Notes: generated by a model not told the origin, from the letters alone. 64,000 nt of DNA from Candidatus Fermentithermobacillaceae bacterium (GCA_012841375.1 DUUV01000044.1:1-64000); one strand, 5' to 3'. Shown: positions 46,882 to 57,528, numbered from the stretch's first letter. Program-made: numbers and translations.

Positions 46882-47931
46882 CTAGGGCCTATTCTTCACC
46901 GCTTCGGTGATGCGAACCAGCGCCTCCTCAACATCAGCCCGAGTGACGTCATTGTGAGTAACCATCCTCACCCTGTAAGGCAAATCGGCGTTGAACCAAA
47001 CGCCGCGAGATCTCATGAGCTGTTGAAAGACCGGACCATCCATCCCGAGTTCCCTGGTATGGACGGCTACCATATTGGTCTGCACCGTTTCCATGTCCAC
47101 CTTAAGGCCGGGGATCCGGTTCAGGCCTTCCGCCAGCAGCTTGGCGTTAGCATGGTCTTCGGCGAGACGGTCCACCATTTTGGTCAGCGAAATGATGCCG
47201 GCCGCAGCCACAATCCCTGCCTGCCTCATTCCACCACCCAAAAGCTTGCGGCACTTGCGGACACGTTCTATGAAATCCTTGGGGCCCGCCACAATCGACC
47301 CAATAGGCGAACAAAGCCCTTTAGACAGGCAGAACTGCACCGAATCGGCGTACCGGGTTATCTCTTTCACATCAACACCTAATCCTATGGCCGCGTTGAA
47401 CACGCGGGCGCCGTCAAGGTGGACGTTTGCTCCGCCATCGTGGGCCACCTCATATATGGCCTTCATGTTCTCCAGTGGAACGATGCATCCCCCCGACCTG
47501 TTGTGGGTGTTCTCTATACACACCAGGCTGGTCCTGGGGAAGTGGATGTTCTTCGCCCTGATGGCCGCTTTCACCTCGGCGGGGTCCATGGCGCCCAGTC
47601 GACCGCGGATGGTCCTCATCTGCACCCCGGAGAGGACTGCCGGTCCTCCGACTTCGTACATGTAGATATGGGCTTGCTCCTCAAGGATGATCTCGTCGCC
47701 CCTGGATGTCCACGCCATCACGGCAGTCTGGTTACCCATAGTCCCGGTAGGAACGAACACGGCGGCTTCTTTGCCGACCTTCAGCGCGGCGATCTCTTCC
47801 AGTTTGTTCACGGTGGGGTCGTCGCCGTATACGTCGTCGCCTACCTCTGCGCGGTACATCGCCTCGCGCATCTCTTGAGTCGGTCTGGTAACAGTGTCTG
47901 AGCGAAAGTCAATGATCTTGACCTCGGGCAT
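46882..47931 (-). CDS. ltaE: Low-specificity L-threonine aldolase
   Basis: [64 protein letters not shown]. Confidence 0.95.
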   Translation of the reverse strand: MPEVKIIDFRSDTVTRPTQEMREAMYRAEVGDDVYGDDPTVNKLEEIAALKVGKEAAVFVPTGTMGNQTAVMAWTSRGDEIILEEQAHIYMYEVGGPAVLSGVQMRTIRGRLGAMDPAEVKAAIRAKNIHFPRTSLVCIENTHNRSGGCIVPLENMKAIYEVAHDGGANVHLDGARVFNAAIGLGVDVKEITRYADSVQFCLSKGLCSPIGSIVAGPKDFIERVRKCRKLLGGGMRQAGIVAAAGIISLTKMVDRLAEDHANAKLLAEGLNRIPGLKVDMETVQTNMVAVHTRELGMDGPVFQQLMRSRGVWFNADLPYRVRMVTHNDVTRADVEEALVRITEAVKNRP

Positions 47932-48007
47932 CTCTACCGCCTCCAACATGAATGTGATTCAAAATCCGGCCTTATGAGAATCGGGAGCCAAAGTGGTGGA
48001 CGCCTCT

Positions 48008-48367
48008 CTAGGCGAGCCCGAGGTCCAGCGCCATCTTGTCTATCCAGCGCACAAGGTCCGCTTTGGTCCCCCCTGCGCGCCTATCCACCGGCTCTCCTTT
48101 GGAGAACGCGATCAACGTGGGTATGGTCATTATGCCGTGCTTCTCTGCCAATGCCTGCTCGTTGTCTACATTGGCCTTGAGAAACGCGACGCGGCCTCCG
48201 TACTTCGCGGTCATCTCCGCGGCGACTTCGTCGAAAATGGGTGCCAGCCGCCTGCACGGTCCGCACCAGGGAGCCCAAAAATCCACTATGGCAAGGGGCG
48301 CCCCGGAAAGCTTCTCCAGTGTGTTCGAGGTAAGTTCAGAAATCGTCCCGCTCTCTCCCATATTCAC
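48008..48367 (-). CDS. trxA: Thioredoxin
   Basis: IVDFWAPWCGPCRRLAPIFDEVA, KHGIMTIPTLIAFSKGEPVDR. Confidence 0.95.
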   Translation of the reverse strand: MNMGESGTISELTSNTLEKLSGAPLAIVDFWAPWCGPCRRLAPIFDEVAAEMTAKYGGRVAFLKANVDNEQALAEKHGIMTIPTLIAFSKGEPVDRRAGGTKADLVRWIDKMALDLGLA

Positions 48368-48403
48368 CCAGTCCTTTCCATTATGGGCCTCGATGGACCT
48401 TCC

Positions 48404-49066
48404 TCAGGCTGGACTATTTCTGGACGGCGAAGACAATCTCCTTTCAAGGGAGCGCCACAATGTGAACACCTGTTCTTTCGTCTCTTCGGGCGTGCCGCTG
48501 TTGTCGATGACACGGTCCGCGCGCTTCTCTTTCTCTTCGAGAGGCATCTGTGAGTCGATCCTCGAGAACGCTTCCTCGGCGCTGTAACCTTCCCGCTTCA
48601 TGAGGCGCTCGGCCTGTTGGTCGCGGGGAAGAGCGACAACCCACACTTCGTCGACTACGGCGTCGGCCCCGGCCTCCAGCAAGAGAGGCGCGTCTACAAC
48701 GGCTACCGCCACCGGACTTTTCCCGGGAGCCGACTGGGCAAGCTCCTTGAGGATCTCTTTGGTGCGCCCGATCACCCGGGGATGGATTATGGAGTCCAGG
48801 ATGTGGCGAGATCGCTCAGAGGAAAACACAACCCGGCCCAGCTTGCGTCTGTCCAGTGTTCCATCGGGCAAGATGATATCGTCACCAAACGCCTCCTGAA
48901 TCTCTCGAAGCGCTTCCGAGCCGGGAGACTGGAGTTCTCTTGTTATGGCGTCGGCGTCTATTATGGTCGCCCCCAGGCTGCGCAGGATCTCCGACACCGT
49001 GCTCTTGCCGGACGCTATTCCGCCGGTGAGACCTATCACGTATATGCCCGGCCATTTACACATCAA
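48404..49066 (-). CDS. coaE: Dephospho-CoA kinase
   Basis: IGLTGGIASGKSTVSEILRSLGATIIDADAITRE, DAPLLLEAGAD; overlaps polA stop. Confidence 0.95.
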   Translation of the reverse strand: MMCKWPGIYVIGLTGGIASGKSTVSEILRSLGATIIDADAITRELQSPGSEALREIQEAFGDDIILPDGTLDRRKLGRVVFSSERSRHILDSIIHPRVIGRTKEILKELAQSAPGKSPVAVAVVDAPLLLEAGADAVVDEVWVVALPRDQQAERLMKREGYSAEEAFSRIDSQMPLEEKEKRADRVIDNSGTPEETKEQVFTLWRSLERRLSSPSRNSPA

Positions 49067-52000
49067 ACCAGCTCTTCCCCACGTCTATCTCCACCTTGAG
49101 CGGGACTTTCAGGTTGATGACGCCCTCCATCTCACACCTGACCAGTTCTTTCATGACAGCCTCTTCATCCGGAGGGATCTCGAAAATCAGCTCGTCGTGG
49201 ACCTGCAATATGAGTCTCGACACCAGACCTTCTTCCTGGAGGCGCTTGTAGATGCGGACCATTGCCAGCTTGATGATGTCTGCGGCGCTGCCCTGAATGG
49301 GCGTGTTGATCGCCGTTCGCTCGGCAAAACCGCGTCTGGCCCGTATTCGTGAGTTGATCTCCGGAATGCCCCGCCGGCGCCCCAGAATGGTCGTCACGTA
49401 ACCGTACTGGCGAGCGGTTTCGATTGACCGGTCCATGTACTCTCGGACCTTAGGATACCTGGCGAAGTATGCCTCGATGAATGTCCGCGCCTCGCTCATT
49501 GACACGCCCGTGTTGCGAGCCAGCCCGAAGTCTGAGATCCCGTAGATAATGCCGAAGTTGACCGCCTTCGCCTTGCTGCGGAGGTCATAGCCGACTTTCT
49601 CGACCGGGACTCCGAATATCTCCGAGGCGGTCCTGGTATGGATGTCCTCTCCTCGCACGAACGCGTCGATCATGGTCGGGTCGCCCGACATGTGAGCCAT
49701 TATCCTGAGCTCAATCTGTGAGTAGTCGGACGATAGGAAGAGTCTCCCGTCCCCCGGGATGAAAATGCGCCGGAGTGACCTCCCCAAATCACCCCTCACC
49801 GGAATGTTCTGAAGGTTGGGCTCAGAGCTGGACAACCTCCCGGTGGCAGTCACCGTTTGATGGAAGGTGGAATGAATGCGCCCCGTGGTGGGATTTGTCA
49901 CGTCCTCGAGAACATCCAGGTAGGTCGACTTGAGCTTGGCGTATTGCCTGTATTCCAGTATCTTGGCCGGCAGCTCGTGCTCGAGGCTTAGCGCCTCCAG
50001 CACCTCGGCGTCGGTGGACCACCCGGTCTTCGTCTTCTTGGTTGGCTTGAGCCCGAGATTCTCAAACAATATTCGCGAAAGCTGTTTGGGCGAGCCGAGG
50101 TTAAACTTCTCCCCCGCCAAACCATAGATGGAGTCTTCCAGCACTCTGAGAGCGTCGGCGAAGCTCTCTCTGATGGACTCACCCAAAGCCAGATCTGGCC
50201 TTATGCCCGTGGCTTCCATGGCCGCCAAGACTTGAATAAGGGGAAACTCCACGTCATACGCCAGAGAGATAAGGCCGGCGTCCTCCAATTCAGCCCGACA
50301 GGTGTTCGCGATACGCAGACAAGCATGGGCTCCTTGAGCGAGATGAGACATTAGGGGGTCTTCGCCTTCACCGTGACTTGGCGCAGCCTGGCCCTGCCCG
50401 GATGCCTCTCGCCCCTGCCCGGATGCCTCTCGTCCCCGCCCGGATGCCTCTCGTCCCTGCCCGGACATAGCGGCGCGCTTGACGCCCTTGAGCTTGGGCA
50501 GTTCCTGCATCTCGATGCCCGTGTATTTCCTCACCATATCCTCAAGCCGATAATTGGTCCTGGTGGGGTCGAGCAAGTAAGCCGCTATGAGCACATCGAA
50601 GAATGTCCCCCGAAGAGTTATCCCTCGCTTGAAACATAGCGTGAAAACCCACTTGAGGTCGAAACCGATCTTTGCGATACCTGGCTCCACCAATAGCGGT
50701 CCGAGATGTCTCCAGACGGATTCCTCTGAAACACCTCGGGCCGACTGATGTCCGTCGCTCTCCGGCGCCTGGCCCGGGTCTCTTCGGTCTACGGGAGAGC
50801 CGGCTTTGTCAACCTTGATGGTCCCGAAGGACCTTCCGGACGACACTCCTATGGCTGCGGGGTATGCGAAGTCCCCGGTGATCTCCTCAACCAGGGCATA
50901 TATCCCCAGCATGCCTGTGCTCATGACTTCGTCCGCGAAGGTCTTGAGGCGTCCTTCGCTGTCTATCACCAGAGCATCTTCCAGGCCAAAGGACCCTGCG
51001 TCGAGAAGAGGAAGCCCCCGGTCAGGAGCATCTCCTACCCCCCGGGAGGTCTTGTCTTCTTCTCTCTGGCGCGCCTCCGGCTCCATCATACCTAACGAAG
51101 CTTGGTGATGACCCGTTGACTCGTTAGGTTCATTAGCCGTTGAACCCGATGTCTCCGGCCGCCCGGCTTCCGTAGGAACCTCTGTCTTAGCCTTCCGTGG
51201 TGCAGGCGATCCCGTTTCCGGAGCGTCCGCCCTGAGCGCCGATAACCTCGGAATCAGGGAATGAAACTCCATCTTCGTGAAGAAAGGCCTGACTTCATCG
51301 AGATCCGGCGGACGCCAAACAAGCGTGTCTTCAAGGTCACAGGGGTCAAGTGGGACCGAGGTATCAATGGTGGCAAGCATCTTCGACAGAAACGCCATAT
51401 CTTGACCGGCCAGCAATAGGCCCTTCACTCTCGCGGGAGTGACGTCGTCAATCCGCTCGTATATGTTGTCCAGGCTATCAAAGCGCTGCAAGAGAACCGT
51501 GGCCGTCTTCTCGCCGATTCCCCTAACACCAGGTATGTTATCACTGGCGTCCCCACGCAACGCCTTATAGTCGCGCACTTGGTCGGGCCGGATCCCCATA
51601 TCCGCCTTGACGGTATCCGCGCTATACTCCTTGACCTGGGATATCCCCTTGACAGGCAAGATGGCTTCCACGTCGTCGTCAACCAGTTGAAGACAGTCGC
51701 GGTCGCCCGAGAGTATCGTTACGGTCCCCCCGCACATCTTCCACTTGGACGCCAGCGTACCGATAATGTCGTCGGCCTCATACCCCTCCAGCTCAACGCG
51801 GGGCAGCCTCAGCACATCCAGGACTTGCTTGAGGACCGGTATCTGGGCCGAAAACTCAGGTGGAGCAGGTTTGCGTTGGGCCTTGTACTCGGCGTACTTG
51901 ACATGCCGGAAAGTCGGGCCCGGCAGATCGAAGGCTATTGCCACATGGGAAGGTCGCTTTTCAGAAAGGAATCTGAAGAGCATGGAAAGGAATCCGAACA

Positions 52001-52112
52001 CGGCTCCTGTCGGAGTCCCGTCGCTTGCGGTGAGCGGCGGAAGAGCATAAAAGGCCCTGTTTGCAAGGGAGTGGCCGTCAATAAGGAGAAGCCGCTTGTC
52101 CACCAGCGTCAC
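49056..52112 (-). CDS. polA: DNA polymerase I (family A)
   Basis: 5'-3' exo (LLIDGHSLANRAFYALPPL) and Pol motifs (DYSQIELRIMAHMSGD, KAVNFGIIYGISDFGLA, HDELIFEIP). Confidence 0.97.
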   Translation of the reverse strand: MTLVDKRLLLIDGHSLANRAFYALPPLTASDGTPTGAVFGFLSMLFRFLSEKRPSHVAIAFDLPGPTFRHVKYAEYKAQRKPAPPEFSAQIPVLKQVLDVLRLPRVELEGYEADDIIGTLASKWKMCGGTVTILSGDRDCLQLVDDDVEAILPVKGISQVKEYSADTVKADMGIRPDQVRDYKALRGDASDNIPGVRGIGEKTATVLLQRFDSLDNIYERIDDVTPARVKGLLLAGQDMAFLSKMLATIDTSVPLDPCDLEDTLVWRPPDLDEVRPFFTKMEFHSLIPRLSALRADAPETGSPAPRKAKTEVPTEAGRPETSGSTANEPNESTGHHQASLGMMEPEARQREEDKTSRGVGDAPDRGLPLLDAGSFGLEDALVIDSEGRLKTFADEVMSTGMLGIYALVEEITGDFAYPAAIGVSSGRSFGTIKVDKAGSPVDRRDPGQAPESDGHQSARGVSEESVWRHLGPLLVEPGIAKIGFDLKWVFTLCFKRGITLRGTFFDVLIAAYLLDPTRTNYRLEDMVRKYTGIEMQELPKLKGVKRAAMSGQGREASGRGREASGQGREASGQGQAAPSHGEGEDPLMSHLAQGAHACLRIANTCRAELEDAGLISLAYDVEFPLIQVLAAMEATGIRPDLALGESIRESFADALRVLEDSIYGLAGEKFNLGSPKQLSRILFENLGLKPTKKTKTGWSTDAEVLEALSLEHELPAKILEYRQYAKLKSTYLDVLEDVTNPTTGRIHSTFHQTVTATGRLSSSEPNLQNIPVRGDLGRSLRRIFIPGDGRLFLSSDYSQIELRIMAHMSGDPTMIDAFVRGEDIHTRTASEIFGVPVEKVGYDLRSKAKAVNFGIIYGISDFGLARNTGVSMSEARTFIEAYFARYPKVREYMDRSIETARQYGYVTTILGRRRGIPEINSRIRARRGFAERTAINTPIQGSAADIIKLAMVRIYKRLQEEGLVSRLILQVHDELIFEIPPDEEAVMKELVRCEMEGVINLKVPLKVEIDVGKSWFDV
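50393..50465 (-). repeat. 21-bp tandem repeat (about 3.5 copies) inside polA
   Basis: cctgcccggatgcctctcgYc at 50393-50413, 50414-50434, 50435-50455 and partial 50456-50465; encodes (G/R)QGREAS repeats. Confidence 0.92.
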
Positions 52113-52270
52113 CCCATATCACGCTTCTAAACAGTATCTTCCGGATCTCTTGTCCTTCAGTATAGGTGTTCGGCGCGAGCCTTGGCAATTCGGGAAGGGG
52201 CGTTGGCTCTCCACAAAAGATCGATGCCATGCGGCCTTGACCGGATGGCATCTGTAATTATCTAGGATTT

Positions 52271-52617
52271 TGGTGGAGGCGGAGGGAATCGCACCCTCGT
52301 CCGTAAATAACCCGGCTTCAGTCTCTACGAGCGTAGCTCCGGATTTCATCTCGCAGGCCGCGGCGCCCCGGAGCGGGCTTCGCTGTCCGCCAGTCCGGAA
52401 TTGGCTTCCCTACAGGGTCCCGGGCGTCCCCCCTAAGGTATCTCTCCTAAGTGACGGCGACTCGGAGATAGGAGAGAAGTCTCCCCGGTCACCGGGCAGC
52501 CTATTTAGGCTGCCAGTGCGTAACTGTTGTTGGCAGTTATTTGTTTGCCGTTTGGTGGGTACGGCACCCATGCTCGCTGCTCAAACCCGACTACCTACGT
52601 CGAACCTGGTCGCCCCC
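52271..52617 (-). ncRNA. ssrA: tmRNA (ssrA)
   Basis: 5' GGGGGCGACCAGGTTCGACG..., 3' ...GGTGCGATTCCCTCCGCCTCCACCA; 7-bp acceptor pairing; tag frame ...GKQITANNSYALAA-stop at 52505-52549. Confidence 0.95.
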
Positions 52618-52627
52618 ATGGACTTCT

Positions 52628-52656
52628 ATGATAGCAGGTTTGGGGGGTAGCCACAA
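52628..52656 (-). promoter_or_regulatory. Candidate sigma-70 promoter for ssrA
   Basis: Minus strand TTGTGG-N17-TATCAT ending about 10 nt before the mature tmRNA 5' end. Confidence 0.55.
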
Positions 52657-52865
52657 CTCTATGAACCGGTTGGCGCGGGCGGCGCGGGCGTTCGGCCGAT
52701 GGTACATTCTGTGCCGGACGAGAGCCGCCACTGGGGGGGCGGACGTTTTGTGTAGGTCGGGATGACCATCGGAAAATTCGAGCTCTTGCGCGTGCCATAC
52801 TTCGGCACGCGCCGAGAAAGACCCAGGAACCGCAGCCGCAGATAGGACGTCCTATCCTAAGAAAG

Positions 52866-54515
52866 GTGGTTACCCTAGTGCGCGCAGACTTATCGTTCAA
52901 ACCGATCCTCCGGACAAGACCGATCATTCGGATAACCCTACTTCTTGTTTGCGTGGCCATGGTTCTATCCCAGCTATCGGGATGCGCGAAACCAGAGCCA
53001 AAGACGGTCGCGACTCTCGACCCGGTCGAAATCCGAACGCTCTCCTTCATAGGCAGGCTGGATACCAGATCGGAGGACCGCTGCATTTCGCCTGACGGCA
53101 AGTATCTGTTGGCAGCCGTTCTAGGGGAGAAAACCGACCGGATGGTGGCGATCCCCCTCGGCAGCGACGACGCCCTCTCGCCGGACAAAGCCTCCTCAAG
53201 CAAAGTCTCTGGAGACGAAGCCTCTCCAGATGAGGTATCTACCGGCGAGGTGTTGTCGGACGCGATCACGTTGTACGAAGCGGATACGTCCTGGACTCAC
53301 CACAACCTGGTCCAGTGGTTCCCCCTCGGCTGGACGTTGGATTCCGAGTGCGTGTTCGCCATCCACGGCTGGCAGGCCCATGGACCCCACAAGGGTAAGA
53401 GGGGCACGGCCATCTACACGGCTGACATCGAAAGTGGAAACGCTACACTCATCTCCTATGTTGACGTACCCGAACAAGGACAGATCATTGAAGAAGCCGT
53501 GCTGGCGGAAGACGGCAAGGTATACGTTCGGATATCCGGGCAGTTCCTGGAGTATGACCTCGAGTCTAGGACTCACCGCTTGGTTCGCGACGATCTCCCC
53601 TCCTACTACGGCATTTCAGTAGTCACCATGTCGCCCAAGGGTGACCAGATTGTGTACAGCGTGTACGGCGAAGACAAGAGCGGCGTCTACATCTTTGATG
53701 TGGCTTCGGGGGCCGAGAAGCCCTTGGTCGAGACGGGAAAGTCTCTGAGCTTCTATCCGAGCTGGTCTCCAGATGGTGAGTACATCTCGATGTACACGGT
53801 TCACCGGGTGGATGACGCTTCGGCCAGCGGTGTTGCCCGTTACGATATGGTCTACGGAGAAGACGGCCCGAGACCCTCCGCTCAGGAGATCACAATCGTG
53901 GATCCCCAAGGAACCGTCGTGAGGAGCATCTCAATGGAGGGCCAGTACCTGTCACACGCCTATTGGCTTGCGGACGGCGGGTCCTTGGTGTTCGTGTCCG
54001 GCCCTGTCGCGTTCGGCAAGTGGGGCGAGGTCCTCTCGGCTGAGTATGAGGCCGTGTGGATAGCGGACGTTGCCGGAGACAGCGCGCCGGTGAAGGTCGC
54101 GGACCTCGCATCCATAGAGGCAGAGACCGGCAAACTCACGCCCTTTGTGTACCCTGTCGCGTCATTGCCGGAAGGAGCCGGAGCACTCTTGACCGTCGTA
54201 GGAGCTAAGGGGCCCTCAGTCTGGCTGGTCTCGCCTGCCGCTCCCCCCTCCAAGGTCGCCGATGGCCAGTGGCAGACTTCCAGGCTAACCCCGGTTTACA
54301 TCGACAGTGTGGTAGGAATCATATCGGACGGCATCGAGAGCAGTGTCTATCTTGTGGGTCACAACGGAGCCACCCGCCTCGGGGACGCAACTCCCGCGAT
54401 GACGAGCATCGTTGCTTACTCCGATGACCTTTTGGTCACTTCGAGCTACGACTTCGGTGAGAACAGGACCGAAGCCAATGTGTACAGGATGGTCAGCGAA
54501 AAGACCGTCGAGTGA
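52866..54515 (+). CDS. Lipoprotein with TolB/WD40-like beta-propeller repeats
   Basis: Lipobox LSQLSGC; FYPSWSPDGEYISMYT, MSPKGDQIVYSVYGEDKSGVYIFDVASG. Confidence 0.75.
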   Translation: MVTLVRADLSFKPILRTRPIIRITLLLVCVAMVLSQLSGCAKPEPKTVATLDPVEIRTLSFIGRLDTRSEDRCISPDGKYLLAAVLGEKTDRMVAIPLGSDDALSPDKASSSKVSGDEASPDEVSTGEVLSDAITLYEADTSWTHHNLVQWFPLGWTLDSECVFAIHGWQAHGPHKGKRGTAIYTADIESGNATLISYVDVPEQGQIIEEAVLAEDGKVYVRISGQFLEYDLESRTHRLVRDDLPSYYGISVVTMSPKGDQIVYSVYGEDKSGVYIFDVASGAEKPLVETGKSLSFYPSWSPDGEYISMYTVHRVDDASASGVARYDMVYGEDGPRPSAQEITIVDPQGTVVRSISMEGQYLSHAYWLADGGSLVFVSGPVAFGKWGEVLSAEYEAVWIADVAGDSAPVKVADLASIEAETGKLTPFVYPVASLPEGAGALLTVVGAKGPSVWLVSPAAPPSKVADGQWQTSRLTPVYIDSVVGIISDGIESSVYLVGHNGATRLGDATPAMTSIVAYSDDLLVTSSYDFGENRTEANVYRMVSEKTVE

Positions 54516-54657
54516 AGGCTAACCGCGCGGGAACCGCCGCAGCTATTAGGGCTTTGGGTCGCGGCTCTCGGGTTTTCCATCGTTACATGGGGCAATCCAA
54601 CTCGGAAGGACTACAAGGCCATTCCCTCTGGGTACTCCTTATGGCTACTCCCTCTGG

Positions 54658-55128
54658 CTATTCCTTCTGCCTCTCGCGGACCTTCCTGTCGATGTCGCGC
54701 CGGATATCTCGTTCGCGGATGGCTTCCCGCTTGTTGTAGGTCTTCCGCCCTTTCGCCAGGGCCAGCTCGACTTTGGCCTTGCCGTCGCGGAAGTAGAGAC
54801 TAAGCGGCACAAGCGTGTACCCGCGTTCGGCGACCTTGGAGGCCAGCTTGCGGATCTCGCGTTTGTGCAGGAGAAGCCTCCTGGGCCTCAAAGGGTCATG
54901 GTTGAAACGGGACGCCGGCTCGTATTGAGCTATGTGGGCATTCTGCAGGAAGACTTCGCCCCCGGAGACCTCGGCGTATGCATCGCTCAACCCGGCCCTT
55001 CCCTGCCGGAGGGACTTGACTTCGGTCCCGATAAGGGCAATGCCGGCCTCGATCACGTCCTCGATAAAGTAGTCGTGGCGGGCCCTCCGGTTCTGGGCGA
55101 TTATCTTCACACCGCTAGACTTATCCAC
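54658..55128 (-). CDS. smpB: SsrA-binding protein SmpB
   Basis: KIIAQNRRARHDYFIEDVIEAGIALIGTEVKSLRQGRAGLSDAYAEV, GRKTYNKREAIRERD. Confidence 0.97.
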   Translation of the reverse strand: MDKSSGVKIIAQNRRARHDYFIEDVIEAGIALIGTEVKSLRQGRAGLSDAYAEVSGGEVFLQNAHIAQYEPASRFNHDPLRPRRLLLHKREIRKLASKVAERGYTLVPLSLYFRDGKAKVELALAKGRKTYNKREAIRERDIRRDIDRKVRERQKE

Positions 55129-55198
55129 CCTTCAACGTCTCCTCTACATCTCTCGGCCTACCCAACACCCGGATCTCGCCCGCCTTGCTGAGGAACAC

Positions 55199-55753
55199 TC
55201 ACAATCCCAGTTCTTTGTGTATTCCCTGCATGGCCTCGACACCGAGGGCGACGAAACGGTCCAAACTCATACCGAAGTCCGAACAAGCCCTGATGATATC
55301 ACGGTTGGCGCCCTTTGCGAATGACTTCTCCTTCATCCTGTTGATGACAAAGCCGGCGTCGATGGCCGAAAGCTTCTTCTGGGGAGATATGAGGGCAGAA
55401 GCCACTATCAACCCCGTGAGCGGGTCCGCTGAGTACAGGACTTTTGCCATCAGCGTCTCCCGGGGGAAACCGTGAAACTCGTTGTGAGCCTTGACGGCGT
55501 CTACGATTTCAGAGTCAAACCCGAATTCTTCGGCTATCTTACCCGAGATGATGCTGTGGCGCTCCGGATCATCCTTTGTCTCTTCATAATCGATATCATG
55601 AAGAAGCCCTGCGGCTCCCCACCTGTCCTCGTCCTCGCCCATCTCGCGGGCGATCCTTCTCATGACGGCTTCCACGGCCAAAATGTGCTTGAAGAGGTTC
55701 TTTGTCTTTATCCTCTTTTGGACTTCCGCTACGATCTCATCACGCTGCATCAA
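55199..55753 (-). CDS. HDIG-domain phosphohydrolase
   Basis: KHILAVEAVMRRIAREMGEDEDRWGAAGLLHDIDYEET, AVKAHNEFHG. Confidence 0.88.
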   Translation of the reverse strand: MMQRDEIVAEVQKRIKTKNLFKHILAVEAVMRRIAREMGEDEDRWGAAGLLHDIDYEETKDDPERHSIISGKIAEEFGFDSEIVDAVKAHNEFHGFPRETLMAKVLYSADPLTGLIVASALISPQKKLSAIDAGFVINRMKEKSFAKGANRDIIRACSDFGMSLDRFVALGVEAMQGIHKELGL

Positions 55754-55861
55754 ACGGACTCACCTCGAGTGGATTAGTTCCTGCACCTGGCAACGGCGCT
55801 TGCCGCAATTCTACCTTAATCAGGCAGCGGATGCCATAAAGGGAGTGTGGAAGAATGATAA

Positions 55862-55890
55862 ACCTCGCCTGCCCGCGCGGGCGGCGAGGT
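55862..55890 (-). terminator. Strong terminator at the end of the glycolytic/secG operon
   Basis: ACCTCGCC-T-GCCCGCGCGGGC-GGCGAGGT hairpin, followed on the minus strand by TTATCATTCTT. Confidence 0.75.
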
Positions 55891-55925
55891 ATCATATGCG
55901 TTCCCCAGGGGTCCCCTAAGTCGGG

Positions 55926-56165
55926 CTACCTTCGCAAGATCGCCAGGGAGACCGAGGTGATCATGAAGGCGATGGCAAGATAGACGGTGAGCTTCGCAAG
56001 CAAGTCTTCCCAGCCTTTTCGCCTGCGCCCGAGGAGGGACTCGGCGTTGCCGCCTCCCATGATACCCATCCCAGCGCTTCTATTGGGCTGCAGTATCACT
56101 ACCACTATCAGGCCGATGGATATCAGCCATTGAAAAGCCCTAAGGACGTTCAGCAAACCTTTCAC
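55926..56165 (-). CDS. secG: Preprotein translocase subunit SecG
   Basis: LISIGLIVVVILQPNRSAGMGIMGGGNAESLLGRRRKGWEDLLAKLT. Confidence 0.9.
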   Translation of the reverse strand: MKGLLNVLRAFQWLISIGLIVVVILQPNRSAGMGIMGGGNAESLLGRRRKGWEDLLAKLTVYLAIAFMITSVSLAILRR

Positions 56166-56221
56166 CCTTTCCGAACACAGGGTCGCGCGCTCGTAATGCC
56201 AATTCTAGCACTGGGAGAAGA

Positions 56222-57502
56222 CTAGAGTCTACCCGCAATCACGATCCGGCTGCCGTATTCCGCCGTAGAGCCCAGTTCCTCTTCGATCCTGAGGAGCCGG
56301 TTGTACTTGGCGACCCTCTCACTCCGGGCAGGAGCGCCGGCTTTAATCTGCCCTGAGTTCGTCGCTACCGACAAGTCCGCCACGAAGGAATCCTCGGTCT
56401 CTCCCGAACGATGAGAGACCAAGCACCTGTAGGCTGCCCTCCCGGCAGTCTCCATGGTCTCCAGAGTCTCTGTGATCGACCCAACTTGGTTGACTTTGAC
56501 AAGGACAGAGTTCGCCGCCCCCACGGTAATGCCTTTCTCGACCCGGTCCTTTCTCGTGACGAACAAGTCGTCTCCTATGATCTGTATCTTGCTGCCCAGA
56601 GTTTTGGTCAGTAGGACCCAGCCTTCCCAGTCGTCTTCCGCCAAACCATCCTCGATGGAGACTATGGGATACGCCTTTACCCAAGAAGCGTATTTCTCTA
56701 CCATAGCCGCGGAATCTCCCGCCCAGTCCTCGCTCTCCAGGACGTACTTCCCGTCCTTGTAGAACTCGGATGCTGCAGCGTCTATGGCGAGGTGGCAATC
56801 CCTTCCGGGTTCATACCCGGCCTTCTTGATGGCAAGGGTCAAAAGCTCAAGGGCCTCCTCGTTGGATTTGAGATCGGGAGCGAAGCCCCCTTCGTCGCCT
56901 ATGGACGTGGATAACCCTTTCGACTTGAGCAAGGACTTGAGGACCTGGTACACCTCGGCGGCCATCTTGAGCGCCAGAGAGTAGGTCTTCGCTCCCGCCG
57001 GGACCAGCATGAACTCTTGGATGTCCACGTTGTTGTCGGCGTGCTTCCCGCCGTTTAGGACATTCATGAACGGGACGGGAAGGGTCCTCGCCCCGATTCC
57101 GCCCAGGTACCGGTAGAGGGGCAGTCCCGCAGACTCTGCCGCGGCCATAGCGACCGCCATGGAGACGCTCAAAATGGCGTTGGCGCCCAGCTTGGACTTG
57201 TTGGACGTGCCGTCCAACTCAATCATGAGCTTGTCTACGGCAGCCTGGTCCAGGGCCTCCATTCCGATTACCTCGGGTGCGATTACCTCCATTACGTTTG
57301 ATACTGCCTTGGTGACGGCCTTGCCACCGAAAGCCTTTCCCCCATCCCTCAGTTCAAGGGCTTCGTGGGTCCCCGTCGACGCACCGGAAGGAACCATCCC
57401 CCGGCCGAACGAGCCGTCGCTCAGTACGCAGTCCGTCTCAATAGTCGGGTTCCCACGTGAATCCAATATTTGCCTGGCTTTGAGGTCGATGATTTCAGGC
57501 AC
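56222..57502 (-). CDS. eno: Enolase
   Basis: [61 protein letters not shown]. Confidence 0.98.
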   Translation of the reverse strand: MPEIIDLKARQILDSRGNPTIETDCVLSDGSFGRGMVPSGASTGTHEALELRDGGKAFGGKAVTKAVSNVMEVIAPEVIGMEALDQAAVDKLMIELDGTSNKSKLGANAILSVSMAVAMAAAESAGLPLYRYLGGIGARTLPVPFMNVLNGGKHADNNVDIQEFMLVPAGAKTYSLALKMAAEVYQVLKSLLKSKGLSTSIGDEGGFAPDLKSNEEALELLTLAIKKAGYEPGRDCHLAIDAAASEFYKDGKYVLESEDWAGDSAAMVEKYASWVKAYPIVSIEDGLAEDDWEGWVLLTKTLGSKIQIIGDDLFVTRKDRVEKGITVGAANSVLVKVNQVGSITETLETMETAGRAAYRCLVSHRSGETEDSFVADLSVATNSGQIKAGAPARSERVAKYNRLLRIEEELGSTAEYGSRIVIAGRL

Positions 57503-57528
57503 TCTCGCATCGTCCTTTCTCTGGAACT

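Noticed and set aside
50393-50465. Short regular repeat considered as a CRISPR array
   Set aside because: Contiguous 21-bp tandem units with no spacers, in frame inside polA.
52270-52650. 126-aa + strand ORF in the smpB-polA interval
   Set aside because: Lies on the complement of the tmRNA gene; RNA features fully explain the sequence.
53160-53262. Ser/Asp/Glu-rich repeats in the lipoprotein
   Set aside because: Likely a simple flexible linker; no precise nucleotide repeat.
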